Source: Glycomyces paridis (GTDB lineage Bacteria; Actinomycetota; Actinomycetes; Mycobacteriales; Micromonosporaceae). From it: a stretch of DNA of 64,000 bases. The position numbers and the translations under genes are program-made. The stretch's first letter is position 1; each line of letters starts with the position of its first letter. The notes below the pieces were generated by a model. That model made no database searches, was not told where the DNA came from, and saw nothing but the letters and a program-made list of their open reading frames with translations. Positions 14,854 to 22,134 of this stretch are shown piece after piece. The stretch lies in the NCBI RefSeq assembly GCF_004912155.1, contig NZ_STGX01000010.1:26223-90222 (forward strand), read 5' to 3'.

Positions 14854-15714
14854 TCAGTTCAACTGGAACGAGCGCTTCGACAGGCCGAACCAGTACCCGT
14901 CGACGACCGTCGTCGCGGCCTGCTCGGGGTCGGTCGCGGCCCCGTAGGTCACGAACAGCGGCACGTAGTGGTCCACCGTCGGGTGCGCGTACGGCATCCC
15001 CGGCGCCTGCGAGCGGTAGCGCGCCAGCTCGCCGATGTCGCCGCGGGCGATGGCCTCGGCGGCCCAGACGTCGAAGTCCGCCGACCAGCCGGGGACCTTC
15101 TCGGGGTGGCGGAAGTCGACGAACGGCAGCCCGTGGGTCATGAAGCCCGAGCCGATCACCAGGTAGCCCTCCTCGCGGAGCGGGCGCAGGCGCCGCCCGA
15201 TCGCCATGAGGCGGTCGGGGTCGTGCGTGGGGATCGACAACTGGAGGACCGGCAGGTCCGCGTCCGGGTACATGACCTTGAGCGGCACCCAGGCGCCGTG
15301 GTCGAGCCCGCGGCTCGCGTGCTGGTGGAGCGGCTCGGAGTCGGGCATGGCGGCGGCGACGCGGCGGGCCATCGCGGTCGCGTCCGGGGTCTCGTAGCGC
15401 ATCGAGAAGTACCGCTCGGCGAAGCCGCCGAAGTCGTACACCAGGGGCGTGGCCGCCGCCGGGCTGGAGATCATGAGCGGCGCGGCCTCCCAGTGGGCCG
15501 AGACGATGAGGATGCCCTTGGGCCGCGGCAGGCCCTGGGCCCACGCGAAGAGCTGCGCCATCCACTCGGCCTCGTCGAACAGCGGCGGGGCGCCGTGACT
15601 GAGGTAGAGCGCGGGCAGCGGGCCGTCCTCGGGGGTCCAGTCGCGGCGCTCGGCAGCGCTCGGGGCCGTGGACTCGAGGAAGGCGTCGAACGCGGCGCCG
15701 GGACGGGCGGGCAT
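14854..15714 (-). CDS. LigB/DODA-type extradiol dioxygenase family protein
   Basis: A 286-residue member of the class III extradiol ring-cleavage dioxygenase family (4,5-DOPA dioxygenase-like), metal-dependent and cytosolic. Family residues visible: LSHGAPPLFDE near the N-terminus, ILIVSAHWE, GLDHGAWVPL, GSGFMTHGLPFVDF, and VDHYVPLFVTYGA with the C-terminal His. The ATG at 15714 has GGAG upstream; an ATG at 15744 exists but overlaps the operator. It is divergent from a MarR regulator with two matching operators, so it is likely induced by a phenolic or oxidative signal. The true substrate is unknown. Confidence 0.85.
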   Translation of the reverse strand: MPARPGAAFDAFLESTAPSAAERRDWTPEDGPLPALYLSHGAPPLFDEAEWMAQLFAWAQGLPRPKGILIVSAHWEAAPLMISSPAAATPLVYDFGGFAERYFSMRYETPDATAMARRVAAAMPDSEPLHQHASRGLDHGAWVPLKVMYPDADLPVLQLSIPTHDPDRLMAIGRRLRPLREEGYLVIGSGFMTHGLPFVDFRHPEKVPGWSADFDVWAAEAIARGDIGELARYRSQAPGMPYAHPTVDHYVPLFVTYGAATDPEQAATTVVDGYWFGLSKRSFQLN

Positions 15715-15729
15715 GACCACTCCATTTCG

Positions 15730-15772
15730 TTGAAAGTTCAACAAATACTACTCGTATCGGTTGAGGAATCAA
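15730..15772. promoter_or_regulatory. Two MarR-type operators TTGA-N4-TCAA, 31 bp apart
   Basis: TTGAAAGTTCAA (15730-15741) and TTGAGGAATCAA (15761-15772) share TTGA-N4-TCAA dyad symmetry. Start-to-start distance is 31 bp, about three helical turns, so bound dimers would lie on one face of the DNA. The second operator covers the -35 of both divergent promoters. Confidence 0.65.
15745..15772 (-). promoter_or_regulatory. Dioxygenase promoter TTGATT-N16-TAGTAT
   Basis: On the minus strand, -35 TTGATT (15772-15767), a 16-bp spacer, and -10 TAGTAT (15750-15745). Operator 1 lies just downstream of the -10 and operator 2 covers the -35. Confidence 0.5.
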
Positions 15773-15788
15773 GTAGTGACGTTAGGCT
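15761..15788 (+). promoter_or_regulatory. marR promoter TTGAGG-N16-TAGGCT, leaderless
   Basis: -35 TTGAGG (15761-15766) lies inside operator 2; -10 TAGGCT (15783-15788) ends 6 nt before the ATG at 15795, predicting a leaderless, autoregulated transcript. Confidence 0.5.
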
Positions 15789-15794
15789 TGGCAC

Positions 15795-16253
15795 ATGAGC
15801 GAAACGGCGCCCTGGCTCGACGACGAGGAGATGACCTCCTGGCTGAGCGTCATCGGCGTGGTGATGCGCCTCCCCAGCGCCCTCGACGGCCAACTGCGGC
15901 GCGACGCCGACCTCAACTACTTCGAATACGGCGTCCTCGCCGCCCTCGAACACGCCGAGGAGCAGACCATGCGCATGAGCGACCTCGCCTTCGTCTGCAA
16001 CGGCTCCCTCTCCCGCCTCTCCCACGTCGCCCGCCGCCTCGAAGGCGAACGACTCATCGCCCGCTACGCCTGCCCCACCGACGGCCGCTCCACCCTCGCC
16101 ACCCTCACCGACGGCGGCCGCGAACGCCTCGCCACCGCCGCCCCCGGCCACGTCCGCCTCGTCCGCAGCCTCATCTTCGACGAGCTCGACCGCGACGAGA
16201 TGCGCCAACTCGGCGACCTCGCCAAGCGCCTCCTCACCCGCATCCAGACCTGA
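15795..16253 (+). CDS. MarR-family transcriptional regulator
   Basis: A 152-residue winged-helix regulator. The N-terminal helix carries LDDEEMTSWLSVIGVVMRLP; the DNA-binding part is YFEYGVLAALEHAEEQTMRM, SDLAFVCNGSLSRLSHVARR (recognition helix) and a wing with the usual D-G-R (CPTDGRSTLATLTDGG); C-terminal helices dimerise. It probably represses itself and the divergent dioxygenase through the TTGA-N4-TCAA sites and is released by a small ligand. No Cys cluster suggests redox sensing. No ribosome site: the -10 element is 6 nt upstream of the ATG. Confidence 0.88.
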   Translation: MSETAPWLDDEEMTSWLSVIGVVMRLPSALDGQLRRDADLNYFEYGVLAALEHAEEQTMRMSDLAFVCNGSLSRLSHVARRLEGERLIARYACPTDGRSTLATLTDGGRERLATAAPGHVRLVRSLIFDELDRDEMRQLGDLAKRLLTRIQT

Positions 16254-16288
16254 CCTTTTCGGACCATCCACCGCTGGCGCGCGCTCGC

Positions 16289-16294
16289 TATAGT
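16289..16294 (+). promoter_or_regulatory. -10 element TATAGT upstream of the ESX-like operon
   Basis: TATAGT lies about 100 nt before the first gene of the operon, with no clear -35. It would leave a roughly 90-nt leader. Confidence 0.35.
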
Positions 16295-16391
16295 GGGGCG
16301 GATCTCCATTCCCCATTCGCCCCCGATGAGGAGTCTCGATTGGCAACCCTCTACGCGCCGGTATCCACACGATCCGTGATCGAGGTGCCCG

Positions 16392-16763
16392 ATGGCCGGA
16401 GCTGACGTCTTCACCATGGAACCCGACGAGGTGCGCCGCTCCGTCGACGTCCTCTTCGAGATCGAGGCCGAGGTGGACCGCCAGACCGCCACCATGGCCG
16501 GCGCGAACGCCGACGCCTGCGGACCGCTCAAGGACGCCGGCACCGCACTCGGCCCCGCCCTCGAAGCGGCCGGCGAGTGGTGGCAGACCCACCGCGCGGG
16601 CGGCTTCACCGGCCTCCTCGGCAACACCGGCGAATATCTCGCCGTCTGCACCGAAGAGGCCGTCGAGATCGACGACTACAACGCGGGCACCTTCGCCTCC
16701 GTCGCCGGCGACCTCTACCCCACGCGCCCCAACGCGAACGCCTCCTCCAGGCCGGACTGGTAG
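16392..16763 (+). CDS. Small ESX/WXG100-like helical protein
   Basis: A 123-residue protein predicted to be mostly helical, without signal peptide or membrane segment. It has EPDEVRRSVDVLFEIEAEVD in the first helix, a tight GEWWQTHRAGGF turn in the middle and a second long helix, like EspC/WXG100-type ESX substrates or partners. The last 15 residues (PTRPNANASSRPDW) look disordered. GAGG stands 6-7 nt upstream of the ATG. Its stop is 6 nt before the hydrolase gene, so the two are cotranscribed and the products probably form a secreted heterodimer or chaperone pair. The assignment rests on size, architecture and context; no secretion ATPase is in the window. Confidence 0.6.
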   Translation: MAGADVFTMEPDEVRRSVDVLFEIEAEVDRQTATMAGANADACGPLKDAGTALGPALEAAGEWWQTHRAGGFTGLLGNTGEYLAVCTEEAVEIDDYNAGTFASVAGDLYPTRPNANASSRPDW

Positions 16764-16769
16764 GCCCCC

Positions 16770-18611
16770 ATGAGCGAGATGACCTGGCAGCAGCTCCGCG
16801 ACCTCGACTGCGGCGCCGTGCGCACCCTCGGCGACTCGTGGAAGACCCACGTCGACGCCATGCTCGACCAGACCGAGCGCCTGCGCTCCGACGTCATCGA
16901 CGGCCACCTCTCCGTCGAGCACTACGAGTCCAACACCGCCACGCAGGTCCGCGAGCAGATCGCCATGACCGCCGACCGGTTCGAGGACGACCTCTCCGAC
17001 TACGCCTCCACCCGCATCGCCACCACCCTCCACGAGGCCGCCGACGCCTTCGAGGCCGAGCAGGACGAACTCAAGGAGCTCGTCCCGCTCATCGAACAGC
17101 ACGACTTCGACATCGAAGGCCCCCAGAGCGAATACGACGTCAACCTCTCCGGCGGCCTCCACCAGGCCATCCTCACCCTCGACCCGCCCCAGTGGCTGTG
17201 CGACATGTGCGGCGTCAAGAAACCCGACGGCTTCTGGGACTGGGACACCGTCAAGGTCCTCTTCAACGGCGTCGACCTCTACGGCACCGCCATCGGCCTC
17301 GCCGGGCAGTACCAGGACTGGCTCCGCGCCGTCATGTCCCGCGCCCACGACGCCGACGACGACGCGGCCGCCGCCCTCAAGGAGATGCGCGAGAACCCCT
17401 CCGAACTGCCCCCGCAGCTCGGCGCCACCTACGACGACCTCATCGGCGACTACAAGGACGCCGTCTCCCAAGAGGTCGCCGACGAGGCCCGCGCCATCGC
17501 CGAAGGCACCTCCGGCATGTCCCCCGAACAGGTCAACCAGTGGTGGGAAGGCCTCAGCGACGCCGAACGCGACGCCCTCGTCGCCGAACACCCCGAATGG
17601 GTCGGCCCCGTCGACGGCATCCCCACCGAGTCGCGCGACACCGCCAACCGCACCCTCCTCGACGACCGCATCGACGGCCTCGACACCCAGATCGCCGCCA
17701 AGGAGGCGGAACTCGCCCAGACCCCGCCGACTGACCCGCAGTACTCGATCCTCGAAGCGGAAATCCACGACCTCCAGACCGACCGCGACGAGCTCTCCGA
17801 CCTCCAAGGCGAGATCACCAACGAAGACGGCAGCCCGAAGTCCTACTCTGAGACCGGCCAGCAGTACTACCTGCTCGGGTTCGACACCGAAGGCAGCGGC
17901 CAGGCGATCGTCTCGGTCGGCAACCCCGACACCGCGGACAATGTCAACGCCTACGTGCCCGGCACCGGCGGCGACCTTGCTGGTGCGAGCGGAGGCCTCC
18001 TCGACCGCACCAGGACGATGGCATTCGACGCGCAGAACGCCGCCCCGGGAGAGGAGACCGCCACCGTGCTCTGGATGGGCTACGACGCTCCGGACGACCT
18101 CATAGAGGCCACCGACTCCAAATGGGCTGAAGAGGGTTCCGCCGATCTCGAGTCCTTCACCCAGGGCATCCGCGCCACCGCCGAAGGCGATCCTTCCAAC
18201 TTGACGCTGACCGGACACTCATACGGCACCACGATGGTCGGTACCGCGGCCGCGACCGAGGGCGTCGACGCCGACAACCTCATGTTTGTCGCCTCACCTG
18301 GCGTAGGCGTCGACACGGCCTCAGCGCTCGGGGTGAACGAAGACAACGTGTGGGCCTCCACGAATGAATCGGACATGATCCAGTACGCGCCGGTCCACGG
18401 CAACGCCCCCGTGAACGAGGACTTCGGCGGCAACACCTTCACCAGCGACGCGACCCGCGAGTCAGGGTCGTGGTGGCAGTTCTGGGATGGACCGGTGGAG
18501 AACCACAGCTCGTACTGGGACACCGGGAACGAGGAGCATCCTGTAGCCAATACGACCAGCCGCACGAACCAGTCCTACATCGTCACCGGTCAGGAGGACC
18601 TGGTTCGATGA
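16770..18611 (+). CDS. DUF1023 alpha/beta-hydrolase with long N-terminal helical domain (candidate ESX substrate)
   Basis: A 613-residue protein. Residues 1-125 are helical and Glu/Asp-rich (MTWQQLRDLDCGAVRTLGDS and on), resembling ESX-export helical domains; about 240-350 is a second coiled region with the NQWWEGLSDAERDALVAEHP motif often seen before DUF1023. The C-terminal 260 residues are a DUF1023 alpha/beta-hydrolase: YYLLGFDTEGSGQAIVSVGN, nucleophile elbow TGHSYGTT with Ser-484, and VENHSSYWD with the likely catalytic His-579. No classical signal peptide, so export would need the type VII pathway. Its stop overlaps the ATG of the first lipoprotein paralogue. Probable activity: lipase/esterase on an envelope or competitor lipid (inference). 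Confidence 0.8.
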   Translation: MSEMTWQQLRDLDCGAVRTLGDSWKTHVDAMLDQTERLRSDVIDGHLSVEHYESNTATQVREQIAMTADRFEDDLSDYASTRIATTLHEAADAFEAEQDELKELVPLIEQHDFDIEGPQSEYDVNLSGGLHQAILTLDPPQWLCDMCGVKKPDGFWDWDTVKVLFNGVDLYGTAIGLAGQYQDWLRAVMSRAHDADDDAAAALKEMRENPSELPPQLGATYDDLIGDYKDAVSQEVADEARAIAEGTSGMSPEQVNQWWEGLSDAERDALVAEHPEWVGPVDGIPTESRDTANRTLLDDRIDGLDTQIAAKEAELAQTPPTDPQYSILEAEIHDLQTDRDELSDLQGEITNEDGSPKSYSETGQQYYLLGFDTEGSGQAIVSVGNPDTADNVNAYVPGTGGDLAGASGGLLDRTRTMAFDAQNAAPGEETATVLWMGYDAPDDLIEATDSKWAEEGSADLESFTQGIRATAEGDPSNLTLTGHSYGTTMVGTAAATEGVDADNLMFVASPGVGVDTASALGVNEDNVWASTNESDMIQYAPVHGNAPVNEDFGGNTFTSDATRESGSWWQFWDGPVENHSSYWDTGNEEHPVANTTSRTNQSYIVTGQEDLVR

Positions 18612-19260
18612 GGCGCAATTGTGAACCCGGTACGCGGCCGCGCTGGCGGCCGAGTCGCTATCCGTCTGCTCGATCGTGAAGGACGACATGGACACACCCC
18701 CGGCATCCGAGTACACCCAAGCCGAGGCCTACGCGCCCGTCGAAACGGCCGCAGCCGAGGCCGTGGCCGCCCTCCACGACTTCCCGGGTTTCGAACAGCG
18801 GAGTTGGGCCGAGATGCCGTGCAGCCGTCGAGGAGTCGACGACCCGGACTACACCAACATCGAGGTCCGCTACCGCTTTTCGATCGCCGACTCCCAGACT
18901 GACCTGGTTCGGCAACAGTACGTCGACTCGCTGCGCGAGCACTGGATCGGGAAGGGCTACCGGATCGTCACCGACGACGCGGTCGAAGGAACGACCCGCA
19001 CCGACCGCAACCTGGTCGCGCACCGGGCCGACGGCGTCACTCTGTGGTACAACGTCTCGGGCTATGTAGGCCTTTACATCCAATCGGGTTGTGTACCGAC
19101 AAGCGATATCGCCGACATCCAGTACATACCACCCACCGGGGGCATTCGGCCCGGTGGCAAAGGCGACAAGGTGGAGGAGTACTTCCCAGGTGGCATCCCT
19201 GTCACCCAGCAGGCGGTCAACCCTTTCGACTCGCCCGAATCCTTCGAGGACCAGCTGTGA
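18608..19260 (+). pseudogene. Lipoprotein paralogue 1, frameshifted in its signal peptide
   Basis: The ancestral ATG at 18608 overlaps the hydrolase stop (ATGA). From it the frame ends after 23 codons, while the body of the protein lies in another frame, which opens after a stop at 18622-18624. From start codon to the shared EYTQAEAYAP motif is 101 nt here and 102 nt in paralogue 2, so one base is missing. Restoring one base near 18631 gives MRRNCEPGYAAALAAESLSV followed by a lipobox Cys. As it stands, translation could begin only at GTG 18676, giving a 194-residue protein without a signal. The body is otherwise intact (FPGFEQRSWAEMPC, LREHWIGKGYR, YVGLYIQSGCVP). A sequencing error would also explain it. 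Confidence 0.7.
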
Positions 19261-19901
19261 AAGCCCGCTTGCGGACCGCGGCCGCGGCCGCCGCCCTCCT
19301 CGCCGCGAGCGGATGCTCAGTGGTGGACGACCTCTCAGGCGACGAACCGCCCGAGAGCGAGTACACCCAAGCCGAGGCCTACGCGCCCATGGAGGAGGCC
19401 GCGGCCGACGCCGTCGCCGGGCTCGGCGACTTCCCGGGTTTCGAACAGCGGAGTTGGGCCGAGATGCCGTGCAGTCACGACGGCGTGGACGACGATGAAT
19501 ACACCGCCATTGAGGTGCGCTACCGCTTTTCGATCGCCGACTCCGCAACCGAGCAGGTCCGCGACCAATACGTGGCGACGCTGCGCGAGCACTGGACCGA
19601 CGCCGGATACGAAATCGCCACCGACGACGAAGTCGAAGGTGCCGAACGCACCGACCGGAACCTGGTCGCCGTCCGGCACGACGGGATCAGCCTCTGGTAC
19701 GCCGTCGGCGGATACGTGGGCCTGTACATCGGATCCGGCTGCGTGCCGGTGAGCGAGGCAGGCGAGATCGAGTACATTCCGCCGACCGGCGGCGTCGAAC
19801 CCGGCGGCCCCGGGGACCTGGTCGAGGAGTACTTCCCCGACGGCATCCCCACCACCCACGAAGCGCTCGCGCCCCTCAACCCGCCCGAAGGCCGCGCATG
19901 A
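19257..19901 (+). CDS. Lipoprotein paralogue 2 of the ESX-like operon
   Basis: A 214-residue predicted lipoprotein. GTG overlaps the previous stop (GTGA). The signal peptide is MKARLRTAAAAAALLAASGC with the lipobox Cys at 20. The mature domain (about 35-205) has EYTQAEAYAPMEEAAADAVA, GFEQRSWAEMPC, YRFSIADSATEQ, LREHWTDAGYE, GYVGLYIGSGCVP and PPTGGVEPGG; the two conserved Cys may pair. It is a tandem duplicate of paralogue 1 with a 650-bp period, including an identical stretch of at least 44 nt (18781-18824 versus 19431-19474). Possible immunity or docking protein for the hydrolase; function unproven. Confidence 0.8.
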   Translation: MKARLRTAAAAAALLAASGCSVVDDLSGDEPPESEYTQAEAYAPMEEAAADAVAGLGDFPGFEQRSWAEMPCSHDGVDDDEYTAIEVRYRFSIADSATEQVRDQYVATLREHWTDAGYEIATDDEVEGAERTDRNLVAVRHDGISLWYAVGGYVGLYIGSGCVPVSEAGEIEYIPPTGGVEPGGPGDLVEEYFPDGIPTTHEALAPLNPPEGRA

Positions 19902-20482
19902 CACGCCCGACCGTCGCGGCACTCGCCGCCGGTCTCGCCGTCGTCTTCGCCGCATCCGGATGCACCGCAGCCGATGTCCACCAGGACTACACCGACACCG
20001 AGGTGCTGGCGACCATGGAGGCGTTCGTCGCCGAGTCGATCGCCGTGCTCGACGCGTTCCCAGGGTTCCACTCGCGCAACGTGAGCCTCGAAGACTGCCT
20101 GTACGGGGTGGACCGGAACGAGTCGCTCGAAGGGCACGACACCGTGCACCTCACCTACGAGTTTCCCGAAGCGAGCTGGGAGGACCCGACCGTCCGCGAG
20201 ACCTACCCGGAAATCCTCGCGGACCACTGGGAAGCTCTCGGGCACGAGGTCGAAGTGGACCGGAACGACGCCGGAGAGATCTCGCACGTGAACGCCGTCC
20301 GCGATGATGGGATCGGCATCTACCTCACGCTGCTCGGAAAGGTCCTCATCGAGACCTCGCTCGGCGGCGGCGCCCAGTGCACCGAGATCGGCGACGGCGA
20401 ATTCACCATCCCCGAACCCACCGGCGGCGTCCTCCCCGAGAACGACCGCTTCACCGACAACGGCCCCCGGGACTCCACATGA
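19898..20482 (+). CDS. Lipoprotein paralogue 3 of the ESX-like operon
   Basis: A 194-residue predicted lipoprotein whose ATG overlaps the preceding stop (ATGA). The signal peptide MTRPTVAALAAGLAVVFAAS is followed by the lipobox GC. The mature part keeps the family plan in diverged form: YTDTEVLATMEAFVAESIAV, DAFPGFHSRNVSLEDCLYG, VHLTYEFPEASW, ILADHWEALGHEVE, and a C-terminal CTEIGDGEFTIPEPTGGVLP. It is closer to paralogue 4 than to 1 and 2 (shared CLYG, PENDRF/AENDDI). Translationally coupled member of the operon. Confidence 0.8.
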   Translation: MTRPTVAALAAGLAVVFAASGCTAADVHQDYTDTEVLATMEAFVAESIAVLDAFPGFHSRNVSLEDCLYGVDRNESLEGHDTVHLTYEFPEASWEDPTVRETYPEILADHWEALGHEVEVDRNDAGEISHVNAVRDDGIGIYLTLLGKVLIETSLGGGAQCTEIGDGEFTIPEPTGGVLPENDRFTDNGPRDST

Positions 20483-21045
20483 CTCGCACCAGTCTCGCCG
20501 CACTCGCGTCGGCGGCCCTCTTCGCCCTGACGGCCTGCTCCAGTCCCAAGATCAACGAGGACATGACCGATGTGGAGGCGCTGGCCGCCGAGGAGGCCTT
20601 CGTCGCGGACACCATCGCCGAACTGGGGGACTTCTCCGGATTCGAGGGTCGGGTCATCGAGCTGAGGGAATGTCTGTACGGCATGAACGAAGACCAGGTC
20701 GCCGAGGGCGCCGCCAAGGTCCGGCTGACCTACAGCCTCCCCGAGGCACTCGCGGAGGACCCCGCGGCGGCCGAGGCGCTGGCGGCGGAGGTCGAGGCCG
20801 TCTGGAAGGCGCAGGGGTACGAGGTCGAGCGGGAGCTGGCCGGGGACGGTTCGCTGTGGGCGGTCAAGGCCGACGGCGAGGAGGTTCTCGGCTGGTACTA
20901 CCCGGGATCGAGGTTCGAAGTGAGCGCGGGCGGGTGCGTGCTCATCGCCGACGGGGACTTCGTCGTCCCCGAGGCGCTCGGCGGGGTCACCGCCGAGAAC
21001 GACGACATCGAGAACCACAGTCCTCGGACCGGACTCGAGGATTGA
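20479..21045 (+). CDS. Lipoprotein paralogue 4 of the ESX-like operon
   Basis: A 188-residue predicted lipoprotein; ATG again overlaps the previous stop. The signal peptide MTRTSLAALASAALFALTAC ends in the lipobox. The mature part has MTDVEALAAEEAFVADTIAE, DFSGFEGRVIELRECLYG, VRLTYSLPEALAEDP, VWKAQGYEVERE, and CVLIADGDFVVPEALGGVTA. It closes the operon and is followed 5 nt later by a 16-bp perfect terminator. It is the most diverged copy from 1 and 2, suggesting an older duplication than the 1/2 pair. Confidence 0.8.
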   Translation: MTRTSLAALASAALFALTACSSPKINEDMTDVEALAAEEAFVADTIAELGDFSGFEGRVIELRECLYGMNEDQVAEGAAKVRLTYSLPEALAEDPAAAEALAAEVEAVWKAQGYEVERELAGDGSLWAVKADGEEVLGWYYPGSRFEVSAGGCVLIADGDFVVPEALGGVTAENDDIENHSPRTGLED

Positions 21046-21050
21046 ACGCG

Positions 21051-21086
21051 AAAGCGCCCGCCCGAATGCTTCGGGCGGGCGCTTTT
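21051..21086. terminator. Strong bidirectional terminator, 16-bp stem, 3-nt loop
   Basis: AAAGCGCCCGCCCGAA (21051-21066), loop TGC, exact complement (21070-21085), then T. A-rich on one side and T-rich on the other, it serves both convergent genes. Confidence 0.92.
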
Positions 21087-21094
21087 CGGTTTGC

Positions 21095-21715
21095 TCAGAG
21101 GGCGAGGGCGGCGCGGCCGGCCTTGAGGGCGGTGGCGGTGGCGACGACGCGTTCGGCCTGGGCGGTGGCGCCGGCGAGGGTCTGCTCGTCGATGTCGTAG
21201 CCGTTCCAGTGGGAGACGCCGTAGGGCGAGGCGTTGGCGAAGAGGGTCTCGTTCGCGTAGCCGGGGGCGACGATGATGCCGCCGAAGTGGTGGAACGAGT
21301 TGTAGAGGGCGAGCAGGGTCGACTCGTTGCCGCCGTGCTTGCCGGAGGCCGCGGCGAAGCCGGAGTAGACCTTGTCCTTGAGCAGGCCCTGGAACCACTG
21401 CGGGCCGAGGGTGTCGATGAACTGCTTGAGCTGCGCCGCGACGTTGCCGTAGCGGGTCGGCGAGCCCATGATGACCGCGTCGGCCCAGGTGACGTCCTCG
21501 GAGGTGGCCTCGGGGATGTCGGCGATGGCCTTGACGTTCTCGGCCCATGCCGGGTTGGAGTCGATGGCGGCCTGCGGGGCGAGCTCGGTGACGCGGCGCA
21601 GGCGCACTTCGGCGCCGGCCTTCTCGGCGGACTCGGCGATCTGCTTCGCCAGCGCGGTGACGTTGCCGGTGGCCGAGTAGAAGATCACGGAGAGCTTGAC
21701 GGGCTCGACGGACAT
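21095..21715 (-). CDS. wrbA: NAD(P)H:quinone oxidoreductase, WrbA type
   Basis: A 206-residue flavodoxin-fold FMN enzyme that reduces quinones by two electrons and so avoids semiquinone radicals. Visible: FMN phosphate loop VIFYSATGNVTALAKQIAES, the mid-protein GSPTRYGNVAAQLKQFID, and the WrbA hallmark GGNESTLLALYNSFHHFGGI followed by SPYGVSHWNG. Full family length. GGAGGAACGCA precedes the ATG at 21715. A TTCA-GATT-TGAA dyad lies about 30 bp upstream of the start. Cytosolic; fits quinone redox management beside the respiratory genes. Confidence 0.92.
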   Translation of the reverse strand: MSVEPVKLSVIFYSATGNVTALAKQIAESAEKAGAEVRLRRVTELAPQAAIDSNPAWAENVKAIADIPEATSEDVTWADAVIMGSPTRYGNVAAQLKQFIDTLGPQWFQGLLKDKVYSGFAAASGKHGGNESTLLALYNSFHHFGGIIVAPGYANETLFANASPYGVSHWNGYDIDEQTLAGATAQAERVVATATALKAGRAALAL

Positions 21716-22065
21716 GTGCGTTCCTCCAGGGAAGCGAGATGATAGTTCAGATTTGAATTACCCATCGACCATAGCGGTGCGGCGGGCGGAAGTTCAATTT
21801 CGAACGATGTGGTGCTGCCCACGCCGGCGGCCGCACTGCCGCGCCGGGGCGCTGTTACGAGAGTGTTTCGATGTATGGCGAGTTGCAAGGGCTATCGATT
21901 GTCGGGTTTATCACCGTGGCGACGGCCGTCACGCCAGACTCTCGGTTCGCTCCCGCAACTCTGGTTCAGCGACACCTGTTCGCATCGTGACCTCGAATAA
22001 TGACAACTTAGGCGGACCTAAGTGACGGGGCGTAGATATCGAAGTTCTAGACTGGCGCCAAACGC

Positions 22066-22083
22066 TTGTGAAGAGCTTCACAA
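22066..22083. promoter_or_regulatory. Rex operator TTGTGAAGAGCTTCACAA
   Basis: An 18-bp sequence matching TTGTGAA-N4-TTCACAA exactly, the Rex consensus. The symmetry extends to 11-bp arms (22063-22073 and 22076-22086). It overlaps the -35 of the operon promoter. Rex is a repressor released by a high NADH/NAD+ ratio, so it would link nuo expression to the redox state. Confidence 0.8.
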
Positions 22084-22105
22084 GCGGGTCGATCGTTATT
22101 AGGAT
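22077..22105 (+). promoter_or_regulatory. Promoter TTCACA-N17-TAGGAT of the menaquinone-reductase/nuo operon
   Basis: -35 TTCACA (22077-22082) is the right half of the Rex box; 17-bp spacer; -10 TAGGAT (22100-22105), 29 nt before the GTG of the first gene. Rex binding would occlude RNA polymerase. Confidence 0.6.
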
Positions 22106-22134
22106 CACCGCCCCATCCGCCTGAGAGGACGCCC

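Larger units (their letters stand above)
21716..22134. other. 419-bp divergent intergenic region, locally AT-rich
   Basis: It lies between wrbA and the geranylgeranyl-reductase/nuo operon. It contains a dyad TTCAGATTTGAA (21746-21757) near the wrbA start and, at the other end, the Rex box and promoter (22066-22105). The middle (about 21760-22050) is lower in GC than its surroundings; the frames there are Arg/Cys-rich and unconvincing. Confidence 0.55.
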
